Shown piece after piece: positions 24,188 to 33,711 of a stretch of DNA of 64,000 nt (position 1 is the stretch's first letter; each line of letters begins with the position of its first letter). The DNA is from SAR202 cluster bacterium bin87 (GTDB taxonomy: Bacteria > Chloroflexota > Dehalococcoidia > Lucifugimonadales > UBA3495), in NCBI GenBank assembly GCA_002238825.1, contig MPNC01000003.1, positions 448,732 to 512,731 on the forward strand, read 5' to 3'. Position numbers and translations under genes: made by a program. The notes beneath the pieces are model-generated. The model made no database searches, had not been told where the DNA came from, and saw nothing but the letters and a program-made list of their open reading frames with translations.

Positions 24188-26047
24188 CTACCGGTGCTTG
24201 ATGTACTCGTAGCCGTTGATGTTGCGGAGGTCTCGATAGCGCACGCCCTCGGACCAGGGTTGGATCCTGGGACCAACGGGCCAGATCACGTCGAAATTGT
24301 ACAGCCCAATATTGGTGATGGCGTTTTCGAACATGAAGGTGGTGATCTCGATGGCCAGCGCGCGGCGCGCAGCCGCGTTGATCTCACCCTTGTGCTGAGC
24401 GATCTTTTCGTCCAGCCAGGGGTGGTCTGCGCCGCTGCTCCAGACCGCCTGGTGGCCCAGCTTCGAGCCTTTATCAGTAAATCCCTGGCCGGGTTCCAGG
24501 CGTATACCGGCGGCGTGGCAGGTGGCGCCCTGGTACGTTCGTCCCACTATCGTAGGTCGAAGAGTGCTATAGGGTACCTTCTGGAAGTTCACGTCTACAC
24601 CGATGTCGGCCCACATCGCAGCGATGGCTTCACAAGCTTCGACTTCAACCGGCGCGCCCCGTAGGGAAGGCGTCAGCGTAATGCTGAATCCGTCTGGGTA
24701 GCCGGCTTCTGCCAGAAGTTCCAGCGCCCGGTCCGGGTTGTATTCCCAGCGCATTTCCGGGGGCAGCCAGGTTTCTTCGTACTGACCGTACTCCCACATC
24801 ACCGCCGGGCTGCCGTATCCCCGCAGCAAGGTGTCGACGATGCTTTGCCGGTCGATGGCGATAGACAGGGCGTTGCGAACCTTGGCCGCGTTGGCCCATT
24901 CCGCGGAGTTGACGTCCGCGCTTGCGGAGATCCAGGGCAGTTCTGGATCGAATCCGGGCAACTGGTCTTCAGTCCCGGCGCCCACGTGATATTGCCCACA
25001 GATGTTGAGCGCGGATTCTCCCCCACCAGGCAGGCGCATCAATTCCGCACCTTCCACGCCGAGCAAAGCATCCAACGAATCGAAAGCGCTTACGGTGGTG
25101 TCCAGGTTTCCGGTCTGGAATCCGGCGATCCGGGAGGATTCTTCGGGAATTTCCCGGAAGTACATCTCGGCGAAATGCGGAGTTTTCCGCCAGTGGTTTT
25201 CCACGGCTTCCATGCGCCAGAACGAGCCGGTGCTGAAGTCCACCAAGTCCCAGGAGCCGGTTGCGGCAATTTGGCTGTTCGCTACTTCGGCCCCCAGCTC
25301 CTCGGTCTGCTTTTTGCTGATGATCCAGGATCCGGCGCCGCCCGGGCTGGTGACAATTTCGTTTACGGGAACCTGCGACCAGGGCGCTCCGGTGTTGACT
25401 TCGACCGTGTAGTCGTCAATGGCCTTGGCATGCCCGTCTTCGTTTTCCCAAATCCCGCGGACGTTGGATGCCCGAGCGTGCTTGGAACCCTCGGCTCCGA
25501 ATTGGCGCATGCCCCAGATGATATCCTCGGCGGTCATCTCGCCGTAACCCTTATGGAATTGGACGCCTTCGTTCAAATGGAAAGTCCAGGTCGAACCGTC
25601 TTCGGAAACTTCCCAACTGTGGGCCAACATCGGCACGGCCACCAAGTCGCTACTAACCGTCAAGAGCGATTCGCCGATTGGAGCGGTTTGCAGGACAAAA
25701 ATCTGCGGGTTGCCCGTGAGGGCGGGATGGCCCATGAAGGGACCAAGTTCCTTCTGACCAACATTGAGAGTTCCCACGGGTTGCTCCGATGAGCCCACAG
25801 CAGAACTCTCGGGAGTGGGGATTGGGGTGGAGATAGGAACCGGCGTGGAGGCCTGTTGCTGGGGAGCAGGCTGGGCCGCGGTAGGTTCCGGGGCCTGCTG
25901 TCCAGCCTGCTGCTCCGATGGCGCCGGTTGGGCTGCTGACCCTTCCTCCTGTGAAGCGCCACCGCATGCGATCACCGTAGCCAAAGATAGGGACAGGGCC
26001 GCCAGGATGACGGTGATGGTGGATAGCTTTCTGGGGAGGGTCAGCAT
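24188..26047 (-). CDS. peptide-binding lipoprotein 2 (SBP family 5)
   Basis: ATG 26047 is chosen because it begins a lipoprotein signal (hydrophobic core, then ATVIAC); the frame is open upstream but that part is not signal-like. The 619-aa product has a Pro/Gln-rich linker (about residues 35-90) and the SBP family 5 domain with GEMTAEDIIWGMRQFGAEGS. Long stretches match the neighbour at 22241-24139, so this is a recent tandem duplicate. Confidence 0.93.
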   Translation of the reverse strand: MLTLPRKLSTITVILAALSLSLATVIACGGASQEEGSAAQPAPSEQQAGQQAPEPTAAQPAPQQQASTPVPISTPIPTPESSAVGSSEQPVGTLNVGQKELGPFMGHPALTGNPQIFVLQTAPIGESLLTVSSDLVAVPMLAHSWEVSEDGSTWTFHLNEGVQFHKGYGEMTAEDIIWGMRQFGAEGSKHARASNVRGIWENEDGHAKAIDDYTVEVNTGAPWSQVPVNEIVTSPGGAGSWIISKKQTEELGAEVANSQIAATGSWDLVDFSTGSFWRMEAVENHWRKTPHFAEMYFREIPEESSRIAGFQTGNLDTTVSAFDSLDALLGVEGAELMRLPGGGESALNICGQYHVGAGTEDQLPGFDPELPWISASADVNSAEWANAAKVRNALSIAIDRQSIVDTLLRGYGSPAVMWEYGQYEETWLPPEMRWEYNPDRALELLAEAGYPDGFSITLTPSLRGAPVEVEACEAIAAMWADIGVDVNFQKVPYSTLRPTIVGRTYQGATCHAAGIRLEPGQGFTDKGSKLGHQAVWSSGADHPWLDEKIAQHKGEINAAARRALAIEITTFMFENAITNIGLYNFDVIWPVGPRIQPWSEGVRYRDLRNINGYEYIKHR

Positions 26048-26091
26048 ATGTACCTCGAGATCAAGTGGTGAGACTTGACCCCGCCAGTGTA

Positions 26092-27942
26092 CTACTTCCG
26101 GTGCTTGATGTACTCGTAGCCGTTGATCTGGCGAACGTCGCTGCGCCGGACGTACTCGCCCCACGGCTGGATGCGCGGGCCCACCGGCCAGATGGCGTCG
26201 ATGTTGTAGTAAGTCAGGTCGGTGAGGGCGTGGTCGAACAGGAACTGCCCGAGTTCACGCTCCATCTGCTCGCGCGCGGCGGGATCCACTTCACCCATGG
26301 CGCGGCGCATCAGGTCATCAGACCACTGGTGCTCCAAGCCGCGGTTGAACGGGTTTTCGGTCAGGTAGCTGCCGAACCCGTTGGCCGGTGTGGGCAGCGG
26401 ACCACCAGCGTGGCACGTCGCGCCCTGGTAGGTGCGTCCGACCAGCGTGGGGCGAAGCGTTCCGTAGGGTACCTTCTGGAAATCGACGTCGAGACCGATG
26501 TCATTCCACATCTGAGCGATGGCTTCGCAGCTTTCCACTTCCTGTGGCGCGCCGCGCAGGGCCGGGGTCAGGGTGATGTTGAACCCATCCGGGTATCCGG
26601 CCTCTTCCAGCAACTGCATCGCGCGTTCGGGGCTGTACTCCCAGTCCCGGCCGTCCAGGTAGTGCTCGAAGCCGCTGTACGAGTGGATGGGCGTGGCGGT
26701 GCTGCCGTGGCCGGACAGGATCTCGTCAACCAGGGCCTGGCGGTCAATTGCGGTCATCAGAGCCAGGCGCACCTTACGGGCACGGTCCCACTCCGGCGAC
26801 GTTATATCGTCGGTGGGAGACACCCAGGGGTTTTCAGGGTCGTAGCCGGGCCGGGTTTCGATGCCCTCAACGGGGTACCAGTTGCCGTAAATGCGGAGGC
26901 TCTGAACGATGGCGTTGGGCACTTTCATCAGTTCGGCGCCTTCTACTTCCAGCACGCTGGGTATGGAGTCGTATCCCATGAGGAAGGTATCCAGGGCGCC
27001 AGTCTTGAAACCGGCGACGCGGGAGGACTCTTCGGGGATTTCCCACATGACGAACTCATCGAACTCGGGGGTATGGCGCCAGTGATCGCGTACCGCCTTC
27101 ATCTTCCAGAACTCGCCGGTGCGGTGGTCCACGATTTCCCAGGGGCCGGTGGCGGCCATCTGCGAGCTGGCCTCGTCCACGCCCAGCTCTTCGGTCTGCT
27201 TCTTGCTGGCGATGAAGGTGGATGCGCCGCCGGGGGTCATGTGCCATCGCTGGGCGATAACGTGAACCAACGGTTCGCCGGTATGCACCTGCAGGGTGTG
27301 GCTATCGATGACCATGGAGCCGTCCCGGTCCGCCCAGAACTTCTCCAACTGGCCGGCGCGCGGGTGCTTGCTAAGACCCCATTGCTGCATCGACCAGACG
27401 ACGTCTTCTGCTGTCATCTCGCCGTAGCCCTTGTGGAACTGCACTCCCTTGTTCAGATGGAAGGTCCAGACGAGGAAGTCGTCGGAGATCTCCCAGGATT
27501 CGGCGAGCAGGCCAAGCACCTCTCGGTTCGCGTCTTCCTGCAGCAGGCCTTCGCCGATTGGCGCCGTGCCGTGCACAAAGATCTGGGGATTGCCCAGGCT
27601 GCTGGGGTGCAGGAAGAAGGGACCCATTTCCTTCAGACCGGTGCTGAGGATGCCCGTGGGCTCGGCCATCATCATGGAGTCACCCGAACCGGAGGCTTGC
27701 GGCACGGCGGTCGGCGCCGCCTGGCCCTGGGCGGGCGCAGCCTGTGTCGCGGCCGGAGCGCTCGACTGCTGGCTGCCTGAGGCGGGTTGCTGGGGCGCCG
27801 CTTGCGGCGCGGCAGCAGCGGTTGGCGCGGCAGCAGGAGCTTCAGACTCCCCCGCGCTGCCACACGCGACAATGGGGGTCAGAAACAACCCTCCGATAAC
27901 AAGGACAAGAAAACTCTTTCGGCTGATTCCGAACCAATTCAT
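26092..27942 (-). CDS. peptide-binding lipoprotein 3 (SBP family 5), first gene of the operon
   Basis: ATG 27942 follows a strong AGGAGGTCGC site. The 616-aa lipoprotein has the lipobox PIVAC, an Ala/Pro/Gln linker and the SBP family 5 domain with GYGEMTAEDVVWSMQQ. It is more diverged than lipoproteins 1 and 2 but ends with the same INGYEYIKH. Transcription should start near 28080 from the promoter at 28087-28115, giving an operon of about 10.5 kb. Confidence 0.93.
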   Translation of the reverse strand: MNWFGISRKSFLVLVIGGLFLTPIVACGSAGESEAPAAAPTAAAAPQAAPQQPASGSQQSSAPAATQAAPAQGQAAPTAVPQASGSGDSMMMAEPTGILSTGLKEMGPFFLHPSSLGNPQIFVHGTAPIGEGLLQEDANREVLGLLAESWEISDDFLVWTFHLNKGVQFHKGYGEMTAEDVVWSMQQWGLSKHPRAGQLEKFWADRDGSMVIDSHTLQVHTGEPLVHVIAQRWHMTPGGASTFIASKKQTEELGVDEASSQMAATGPWEIVDHRTGEFWKMKAVRDHWRHTPEFDEFVMWEIPEESSRVAGFKTGALDTFLMGYDSIPSVLEVEGAELMKVPNAIVQSLRIYGNWYPVEGIETRPGYDPENPWVSPTDDITSPEWDRARKVRLALMTAIDRQALVDEILSGHGSTATPIHSYSGFEHYLDGRDWEYSPERAMQLLEEAGYPDGFNITLTPALRGAPQEVESCEAIAQMWNDIGLDVDFQKVPYGTLRPTLVGRTYQGATCHAGGPLPTPANGFGSYLTENPFNRGLEHQWSDDLMRRAMGEVDPAAREQMERELGQFLFDHALTDLTYYNIDAIWPVGPRIQPWGEYVRRSDVRQINGYEYIKHRK

Positions 27943-28086
27943 CAAGCGACCTCCTGGCGGCATTTACCGTTGCGAAGTAGAAGTAACGGGAAGAAACGGG
28001 CTCCAAGAGCCCGCCGATTTTTGGCTGGGATGCGGTGAATTTCGCTGGTTTTGGCTCTGGAAATTCGGGGATATCAGTGCCGGCGC

Positions 28087-28115
28087 AGTCTATCGGACGG
28101 ATTTTGCAATGTCAA
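28087..28115 (-). promoter_or_regulatory. sigma-70-type promoter of the peptide-transport operon
   Basis: On the minus strand, TTGACA (28115-28110) is separated by 17 bases from TAGACT (28092-28087). Transcription would begin near 28080, about 138 bases before lipoprotein 3. The surroundings are AT-rich compared with the rest of the window. Confidence 0.7.
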
Positions 28116-28116
28116 T

Positions 28117-28147
28117 ATGTCATATACTAATTATTATCGTATGACAT
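28117..28147. promoter_or_regulatory. perfect palindrome next to the -35 box (operator)
   Basis: ATGTCATA (28117-28124) and TATGACAT (28140-28147) form a perfect 8-bp dyad around 15 AT-rich bases. It ends two bases from the -35 box of the operon promoter, the place for an activator or a repressor. No regulator gene lies beside it except the XRE-type membrane protein 2 kb away. Confidence 0.65.
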
Positions 28148-28780
28148 TATTCTGAACCGTGATGCCTCAAGCAAATCCCATCCTTGCCCGGTTGAAGGTT
28201 TCACTCCCCGTTCAGGGGATGATCATGCACTGAACGAGCAATTTCCCAAGCGGTTAAACGGCATTAACCGTCCGATTTTCGCCGGTTCGCGACATAGCCA
28301 CCGGCATGTAAACATCTGGCAATGGACGAGCAAAATATACCGACGATCCTGAATCGTGCATACCGGTCGGAAGGCGCGGTTCAGATCGGAAGGCGCGGTT
28401 CAGACAATGCCGCATGCCATTACCAATACGGAACCACAAAAGGGCGCCACAGCGACGCATTGCCCATATCGCGCGTTCCAGTGCGGCATGCGGAAATCCG
28501 CTGCCGGCGGCGCGATGGTGGTTGGGGTGGGGGTATTGGCAGCGTCCTCGCGGGTGTTCCGGGTGCGGTTGCCCCGCGATACCGAGCGGGCGGAGCGCAG
28601 GATGCTGAAGAATGCGCCGACCGCCAGATCTGCGCCGGCGACGGTTCCCGACGCGGTGGACCAGAACCAATACGGTCCGGTTCCGGGAACTTCGCCGGCA
28701 TCCGGGCGGTCACCACTCATCGGCTGCGACCGCCGATCTCCGGTTGTCCGACCGAATCGTGGCTATCGACCCACGCCTGA
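28148..28780. other. gene-free stretch with a 19-bp tandem duplication
   Basis: Between the operator and the YbaY-like gene nothing convincing is coded. TCGGAAGGCGCGGTTCAGA occurs twice in a row at 28367-28385 and 28386-28404. Open frames exist on both strands but have no ribosome sites or recognisable products. Confidence 0.6.
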
Positions 28781-29947
28781 CTATCGAGCTACAAAGGTGA
28801 CGGTCGTATCGTCGTTGACGTTGACGGAATATTCCGCCCCGGATTCGAAATCAGAACCCAGCGGCACCGCGGTTTCCAGGATAGGGAAATCCGCAGTGCA
28901 AACTACGAGTGGATCGGAGACCTCGTGGTGGGTGATGACCACGTCCAACTGATCAGGAGAGGCGCGTTGTATTTCGTAGCCGTTGAATTGGGAACAGCCG
29001 CTTCCTCGAGGCAGTCCCGACACCACGCGCAGGGTGTGCTGATGTGGGGCGGATTCGGATATCGCCACTTCCGCGGATTGGACTGGCGACTGAGCGATTG
29101 CGGTATGACCCAGGCGGGCCTCGGGAACGGTGAATGTGGTGGTCTCCACGCCGTTCACGATGACACGGTACGGCCGGCCTGGGGTGAGCGGGGCGCCGAC
29201 GTGGAGCACGGTGTCCAGTTCCACGACCTCCTCGTGACACGGAGCAGCCCAGGGCGTTTCCGGCGGCTGCATCAGCGTAAGACGCACGATGATTTTTCGG
29301 CCGTCGACGGTGAGTTTCTGGTAGCCGGGGCGGGCGCAGTTTTCCAGGGCTGATTGGTAGTATGCGACGCGCAGCAGGGGTACCGGCTCGTTGGGAATTA
29401 GGTTGGCCCATATCACCGGTGCGGGGGCTTCCTGCCATGCGCGCCAGTCTTCCCCGGACTCCAGGTTGGCCACCAGATCCGGTGGGGGTTCCACCAGGAC
29501 CAGGAGCATTTCGACGCGGTTGGGATTGCCCCGGGTCAGCACCTCGTACGCGGTATCGTTGGTAAAGGCCAGGCGGCCGTCCGACTCCACGATTCGCGCG
29601 GACAGGGAGTAGCGGTTCCTCCCGTCAACGAGGCCGGGGTCGTACGGAAGGCTAAACTTGATCGGGACCTGCCCTGGATTCGTGGTGGTCTGGCTGGCTA
29701 TCACCTGCGACGGGGCGTCGGCGTGGCTAGTGTCCCGTAGCTCAACGATCAAGGAGGCTCCGGGGGTCAGCGCTAATTTCTCGTTGTAAGACACGGTTCC
29801 GCTCACCGTCGTTGTCCGCTGACCGCCGGTAGCCGGGCTACCGGCGTCTCCGCCGGACCCCGGATCGCTGGCGCACGCCACGCCCAGAGCGGCCACACAG
29901 GCAACAAGTGCCAATGGAACGGCCGAGTGAATATTGGTCTTCATCAA
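28781..29947 (-). CDS. YbaY-like lipoprotein
   Basis: The 388-aa protein has a lipoprotein signal ending LGVAC (Cys25), then a beta-sandwich with VSGTVSYNEKLALTPGASL, IVELRDTSHADAP and KFSLPYDPGLVDGRNRYSL, the pattern of the YbaY/YscW family (PF09619). The remaining 250 residues contain four or more Cys and strand-rich sequence of unknown type. It is probably anchored to the membrane facing outside. An 18-bp perfect palindrome lies just upstream of its start. Confidence 0.75.
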   Translation of the reverse strand: MMKTNIHSAVPLALVACVAALGVACASDPGSGGDAGSPATGGQRTTTVSGTVSYNEKLALTPGASLIVELRDTSHADAPSQVIASQTTTNPGQVPIKFSLPYDPGLVDGRNRYSLSARIVESDGRLAFTNDTAYEVLTRGNPNRVEMLLVLVEPPPDLVANLESGEDWRAWQEAPAPVIWANLIPNEPVPLLRVAYYQSALENCARPGYQKLTVDGRKIIVRLTLMQPPETPWAAPCHEEVVELDTVLHVGAPLTPGRPYRVIVNGVETTTFTVPEARLGHTAIAQSPVQSAEVAISESAPHQHTLRVVSGLPRGSGCSQFNGYEIQRASPDQLDVVITHHEVSDPLVVCTADFPILETAVPLGSDFESGAEYSVNVNDDTTVTFVAR

Positions 29948-29957
29948 TGTTTCCTCG

Positions 29958-29975
29958 CGGCGCCGATCGGCGCCG
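29958..29975. promoter_or_regulatory. 18-bp perfect palindrome before the YbaY-like gene
   Basis: CGGCGCCGATCGGCGCCG reads the same on both strands. It lies 11 bases upstream of the minus-strand start codon and close to the ribosome site (GAGGAAAC), so it may act as an operator or as a hairpin limiting translation. Confidence 0.45.
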
Positions 29976-30143
29976 TATAGCTATTTGCGAGAACGATCGG
30001 GAACTATCACTCTCGCGGCGGCTGAAATCGTCAAGCGACCCTGGGCTCAAGCCCGTGGATATGACGTAGATAGACTGTAGGTCTGCAAATATACGAATTC
30101 ATATAAGAAACGGTTTCAAATTGCCGTGCGACCGTGTCCACGT

Positions 30144-30254
30144 TGCAATTGTCGATTGCAGGCATCGCTTTATCTAGCGATTACTTGCAACAATGTTTCC
30201 AAGCCATGATAATGCTATGGCCTGGATATACTCAGGCTAGACCCTGATACAGGA
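30144..30254. promoter_or_regulatory. cluster of inverted repeats upstream of the XRE membrane regulator
   Basis: Four perfect dyads crowd into about 110 bases: TGCAAT-N5-ATTGCA (30144-30160), ATCGCT-N6-AGCGAT (30164-30181), GCCTG-N8-CAGGC across a TATACT box (30221-30238, box 30228-30233), and CCTGATACAGG about ten bases before the ATG. The last two share CCTG/CAGG half-sites. The arrangement suggests autoregulation by the XRE protein. The rest of 29948-30260 holds no gene. Confidence 0.5.
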
Positions 30255-30260
30255 AGCATT

Positions 30261-31793
30261 ATGATAGCAGAGCGTGACGCCAGATGGTCCAGAGCCGCAC
30301 AGGTGGGCATGCTGATGCGAGCCTACCGGGAAACGTTTCCGCTGGAGGGCGGGAAGCGCGGACTGACGCAGGCCAGCCTCCTGCGGCGTATGTCGGCGGT
30401 AAACGCCCAGTACGCCGAAAGGTACAGCCACGTGACCGTGTCCCGTTGGGAAACCGGCGCGACGTTGCCTACCGAGGAGCGGCTGCGGGACTTCGGCACG
30501 GCCCTCGATCTGGCGCCCACCGAGGTGGAGGGACTGATTGGACTGGCTGGGCTCAGGCACGAAGCGGGGTCTGATCGGGTGGAGACATTTGACGGTCACG
30601 CAGATAGCGAGGCTGGCGTGAGTGTTGACTGGAAACGGCCGGCTCGGGAGGTGTCGGTTCGTGAACCGGACACGTCCTCCCGCGGTGAGTCTCGCTCCGG
30701 GGATGCTGACCCGGGCTCCGTCATCCCCGAACCGGCGAGCATAGTCCGGTACCTGTCCTACAAGTGCGTTTTGACCGGCGTTGCCATCGCGGCGATGGGG
30801 TACGCACTGGCGGCGTTTGGCTGGGACAACTCCTGGATGCCCTTGGTTTACGTTGCAGCGATCATGTGCCTGGTGACGGCGCAGGGGCTGCTGTATCGGC
30901 GTCGCCCACACGACCTGGGTGAGTTCTACAGCACAACCGTGTTCTTCTTGCTGAGCACGTTCCTCCTGCAATCCGCGTTTATCCGTATGGACCCCTACGG
31001 TTTCTTTACGATGGGCGATTACGCAGGAACCCACATCCCGTACCTGCTGGCGCTGGAGGCCAACCTGGCTCTGGCTTCGATCTCCGGGCTCGCGTTTCAC
31101 CTGCTCCGCCAATGGCAGTACTCCGGTGATCAATGGCGGAGCAACGCTCTGAGGCGCGCGGTGGCAGTCGCCTTGCCACCTACGCTGTTCGCGTACGCCG
31201 CCGTAGTGGTGTTCTCCAATATCTCACTGTGGATCCAGTTGGTCTTGGTGCTGCCGCCGATGGCCGGAGTGTTCATGGTCCTGTTGGTACTGCGCGACCC
31301 CGAGGTGCGGCCCGACGCCGGCGACCGCCGTTTCACGTTGGCAACCACCATTGCGCTGATGGCCGTAATGGGTTCACTGGGAGCGGGCGTGGTCGTGACG
31401 ACGTACCTGGCGCCAAGCATCCCGGCGGTCTTCCCTGATCACAATTGGTGGACTTCGTGGGAGATCGACTACAGCCGGTTGGGTTATCCGCAAGAGGAGG
31501 CTTTGGAGCGGCTCAACTTTGGCTACCTCTGGCACGGGTTGGCCACATTCCTCTACATAGTGCTGGTGGTAGCGGGGGTTCTCATTTCCGCGATCTATCG
31601 AATCGGCCGAAACGACGGCACAATGGTCGCCGCACCGGGGTCCTGGTCAACAAATCCGGTATACCAGGCGGTTACGGCCCGGACTCGCCGGGTTGGATCG
31701 ATGATCGCTCGGGGGCGGCAATTGCCTCACGTCGGGCGCGGCGAGTGGTCGTGGCAACCGTCGGAACCGGGCGAAATCCCCGCGACAGGCTAA
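30261..31793 (+). CDS. membrane-bound XRE-type regulator with eight transmembrane helices
   Basis: The 510-aa protein begins with a cytoplasmic helix-turn-helix (about residues 14-95; GLTQASLLRRM and VTVSRWETGATLPTEERLRD are XRE hallmarks). A charged linker follows to about 165, then eight hydrophobic segments up to about 455 (starting VLTGVAIAAMGYALAAFGW and ending FLYIVLVVAGVLISAIY). It would be a one-component regulator sensing a membrane signal. The membrane part matches no family I know. AGGAAG precedes the ATG. Confidence 0.8.
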   Translation: MIAERDARWSRAAQVGMLMRAYRETFPLEGGKRGLTQASLLRRMSAVNAQYAERYSHVTVSRWETGATLPTEERLRDFGTALDLAPTEVEGLIGLAGLRHEAGSDRVETFDGHADSEAGVSVDWKRPAREVSVREPDTSSRGESRSGDADPGSVIPEPASIVRYLSYKCVLTGVAIAAMGYALAAFGWDNSWMPLVYVAAIMCLVTAQGLLYRRRPHDLGEFYSTTVFFLLSTFLLQSAFIRMDPYGFFTMGDYAGTHIPYLLALEANLALASISGLAFHLLRQWQYSGDQWRSNALRRAVAVALPPTLFAYAAVVVFSNISLWIQLVLVLPPMAGVFMVLLVLRDPEVRPDAGDRRFTLATTIALMAVMGSLGAGVVVTTYLAPSIPAVFPDHNWWTSWEIDYSRLGYPQEEALERLNFGYLWHGLATFLYIVLVVAGVLISAIYRIGRNDGTMVAAPGSWSTNPVYQAVTARTRRVGSMIARGRQLPHVGRGEWSWQPSEPGEIPATG

Positions 31794-31924
31794 CCGCCGG
31801 CGGCAGGGGTCACCGAGATGGCCGGCTCACCGCCGGCCTAACGCGTCGTCCGCGTCGGGATGCGCTGTGAACGAACTCCGGTGTGTTGGATCTGCAGCGT
31901 CCGCCGCTGGGGAAACGGAACAGG

Positions 31925-33154
31925 TCAGGCGCGGCGCAACTTCGGAGCGGCCAGGGCCAGCAGCGCGACCAGGACGATGCCGGTGAACCCCACCACCTGG
32001 GCTGCGCCGGGAGCACCCCATGCTCCGGCGATTCCACCGGCGGCCACGCTGCCAAAGCTGTAGGCCAGGATCGCGAAGGACCGCAGGCTCATCACGCGGC
32101 CCCGGAATTGCGGCTCGGTAGTACGGAGCAACAGGGTCAAAATCAGGACCTGGGTGGAGGCAAAAGACATTCCCACCACCACGAAAAGCGCCATCGACAG
32201 GTAGAAGGACGTTGAGAGCGAAAACAGTAGAATGGAACCGTGCCAGCACAACACCGCGATGATGAGCAACAATCCGGGTCGGCGCAGGTTCGGCACCATG
32301 GTGAAGCCCAGTGATCCGGTGAGAGCTCCGCTGCCGAAGGCAAACAACAGCAGTCCCAGTCCGGCAGAGTCGCTGCCCAGCACGTCCCGGGCGAAAATGG
32401 GCGCCAGGCCGGTGTGCACGGTCCAGCCGGCCAGATTGATGATGACGGCAACCGCAAGGACCGCCCAGAGAATCTGGTTGCCGGCGGCGTACCGCAAGCC
32501 CCCGATCACCGTGCTCATGACCCGCTCGGGTCCTCGTACCACGGTTGTGGGCGGAGTACGGACGTTCAGTGCGACGAGCCCGCTGGCCATATAGAGGCAC
32601 GCGATAGCAGTGTAAGCGCCCTGTGGGCCCAGGCCCTTAAAGAGATATCCCCCAATCACGGGGCCGCAGAGCATCGCGATGTTCATGGCCACCGTGTTGA
32701 ACGCGGCGCCGTGTCCCAGTTGATCGGTGCGCAACGTGTCCGCCACCAGGGACTGCGCCACCGGCATCTGGCAGAGGCGGACGACCCCCATGACCAGCGT
32801 GATGGCAAAGATGTGCCACACCTCCAGCCTGCCCGTGAGGATCAGGCCCAACATCAGCGCGCCCATCGAGCCCATGATGAACTCGACCGACGCCAGCAGA
32901 CGGTTGCGCGGCAAGCGGTCGGCCAGAGCACCGGTGAACAGGGCCAGGAAGTTCAGCGCCATCCGCGCGGCGGCAATGGCTCCGACCAGGAACGGCGAAT
33001 CGGTCAGGGTGAGGACGAACCAGCCCAGCACCGCAGACTCCATCTGCGTCCCCACGCCGACGAGGGCGGTGGAGCCCCAGACGAAGGCGAAGTCGCGGTT
33101 CCGGAATACGCCCAGCGGGGAGGAAGCGCGATGCAGGGTCGCGGCGACCCTCAT
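31925..33154 (-). CDS. MFS transporter
   Basis: The 409-aa protein has about 12 hydrophobic helices and the loop 2-3 motif GALADRLPRNRLLAS of the major facilitator superfamily. It belongs to the MFS_3/enterobactin-exporter-like branch (opening FRNRDFAFVWGSTALVGVG), usually drug or metabolite exporters. No regulator or substrate clue lies next to it. The paralogue at 58566-59813 has the same style of opening. Confidence 0.88.
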   Translation of the reverse strand: MRVAATLHRASSPLGVFRNRDFAFVWGSTALVGVGTQMESAVLGWFVLTLTDSPFLVGAIAAARMALNFLALFTGALADRLPRNRLLASVEFIMGSMGALMLGLILTGRLEVWHIFAITLVMGVVRLCQMPVAQSLVADTLRTDQLGHGAAFNTVAMNIAMLCGPVIGGYLFKGLGPQGAYTAIACLYMASGLVALNVRTPPTTVVRGPERVMSTVIGGLRYAAGNQILWAVLAVAVIINLAGWTVHTGLAPIFARDVLGSDSAGLGLLLFAFGSGALTGSLGFTMVPNLRRPGLLLIIAVLCWHGSILLFSLSTSFYLSMALFVVVGMSFASTQVLILTLLLRTTEPQFRGRVMSLRSFAILAYSFGSVAAGGIAGAWGAPGAAQVVGFTGIVLVALLALAAPKLRRA

Positions 33155-33367
33155 GCCGGATCTGAGCCGTGAGAACGCGCCGAAACTGGGCTGCGGGCGG
33201 TGGCCCTGAGAAATGCGGTCACCCGCGATAAATCACCTGGACTGGTTGTCACCCGACTTTCCCCCTGGCTTCCGACGCTTTGAGTGCCGGATGATAACAT
33301 GCGGCGTGATGGGCGTTGGGCAGGCTCAGGTTGGCGGCCCGGCCTGTGCAACGTGATGGGCTTCTTT

Positions 33368-33463
33368 GGTTTCCGCTCATCCTGAGCCCGTAGTTGGGTT
33401 TCCGCTCATCCTGAGCCTGTCGAAGGATGCCGGAGTCGTGGTTCGACAAGATCACCATGCGCG
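33368..33463. repeat. dispersed repeat G (GCTCATCCTGAGCC / GGTTCGACAAG arms)
   Basis: GTTTCCGCTCATCCTGAGCC occurs twice, about 29 bases apart, followed by GGTTCGACAAGATCACCATGCG as an imperfect inverted arm. The same sequence type forms the tandem array at 14681-14856. Confidence 0.65.
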
Positions 33464-33498
33464 GGAGGAGGGACTTTGCACAAGCCCTCGGGTTGGCG

Positions 33499-33659
33499 GT
33501 ACTTGTTCAGAGTTGCCGGGGAAAGTGTCATTGCGAGCGCAGCGCGGCAATCTCGTTGGAGCCTGGGAGACCTTCAGGGCAGACGTAGCTGCTACAGCGT
33601 CGAGATTGCCACGGCGCAAGCGCCTCGCAATGACAACCTCCTGAATTCTGAACAGTTAC
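33499..33659. mobile_element. MITE family A, copy 2 (161 bp)
   Basis: The ends (GTACTTGTTCAGAG and ATTCTGAACAGTTAC) are inverted, and GGTTGGCG at 33491-33498 and 33660-33667 is a perfect 8-bp target duplication. The sequence is about 85 percent identical by eye to copy 1 at 2430-2589, with a variable middle. The right end lies 44 bases before the next start codon. Confidence 0.88.
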
Positions 33660-33711
33660 GGTTGGCGGTGTACCGCAGGTACGTGATAGTCTGCTGACCG
33701 CAGCGCACTCG

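Noticed and set aside
26065..27780. A 571-codon plus-strand frame opposite lipoprotein 3
   Set aside because: It is the antisense shadow of a GC-rich gene; the minus-strand frame has signal peptide, lipobox and family motifs.
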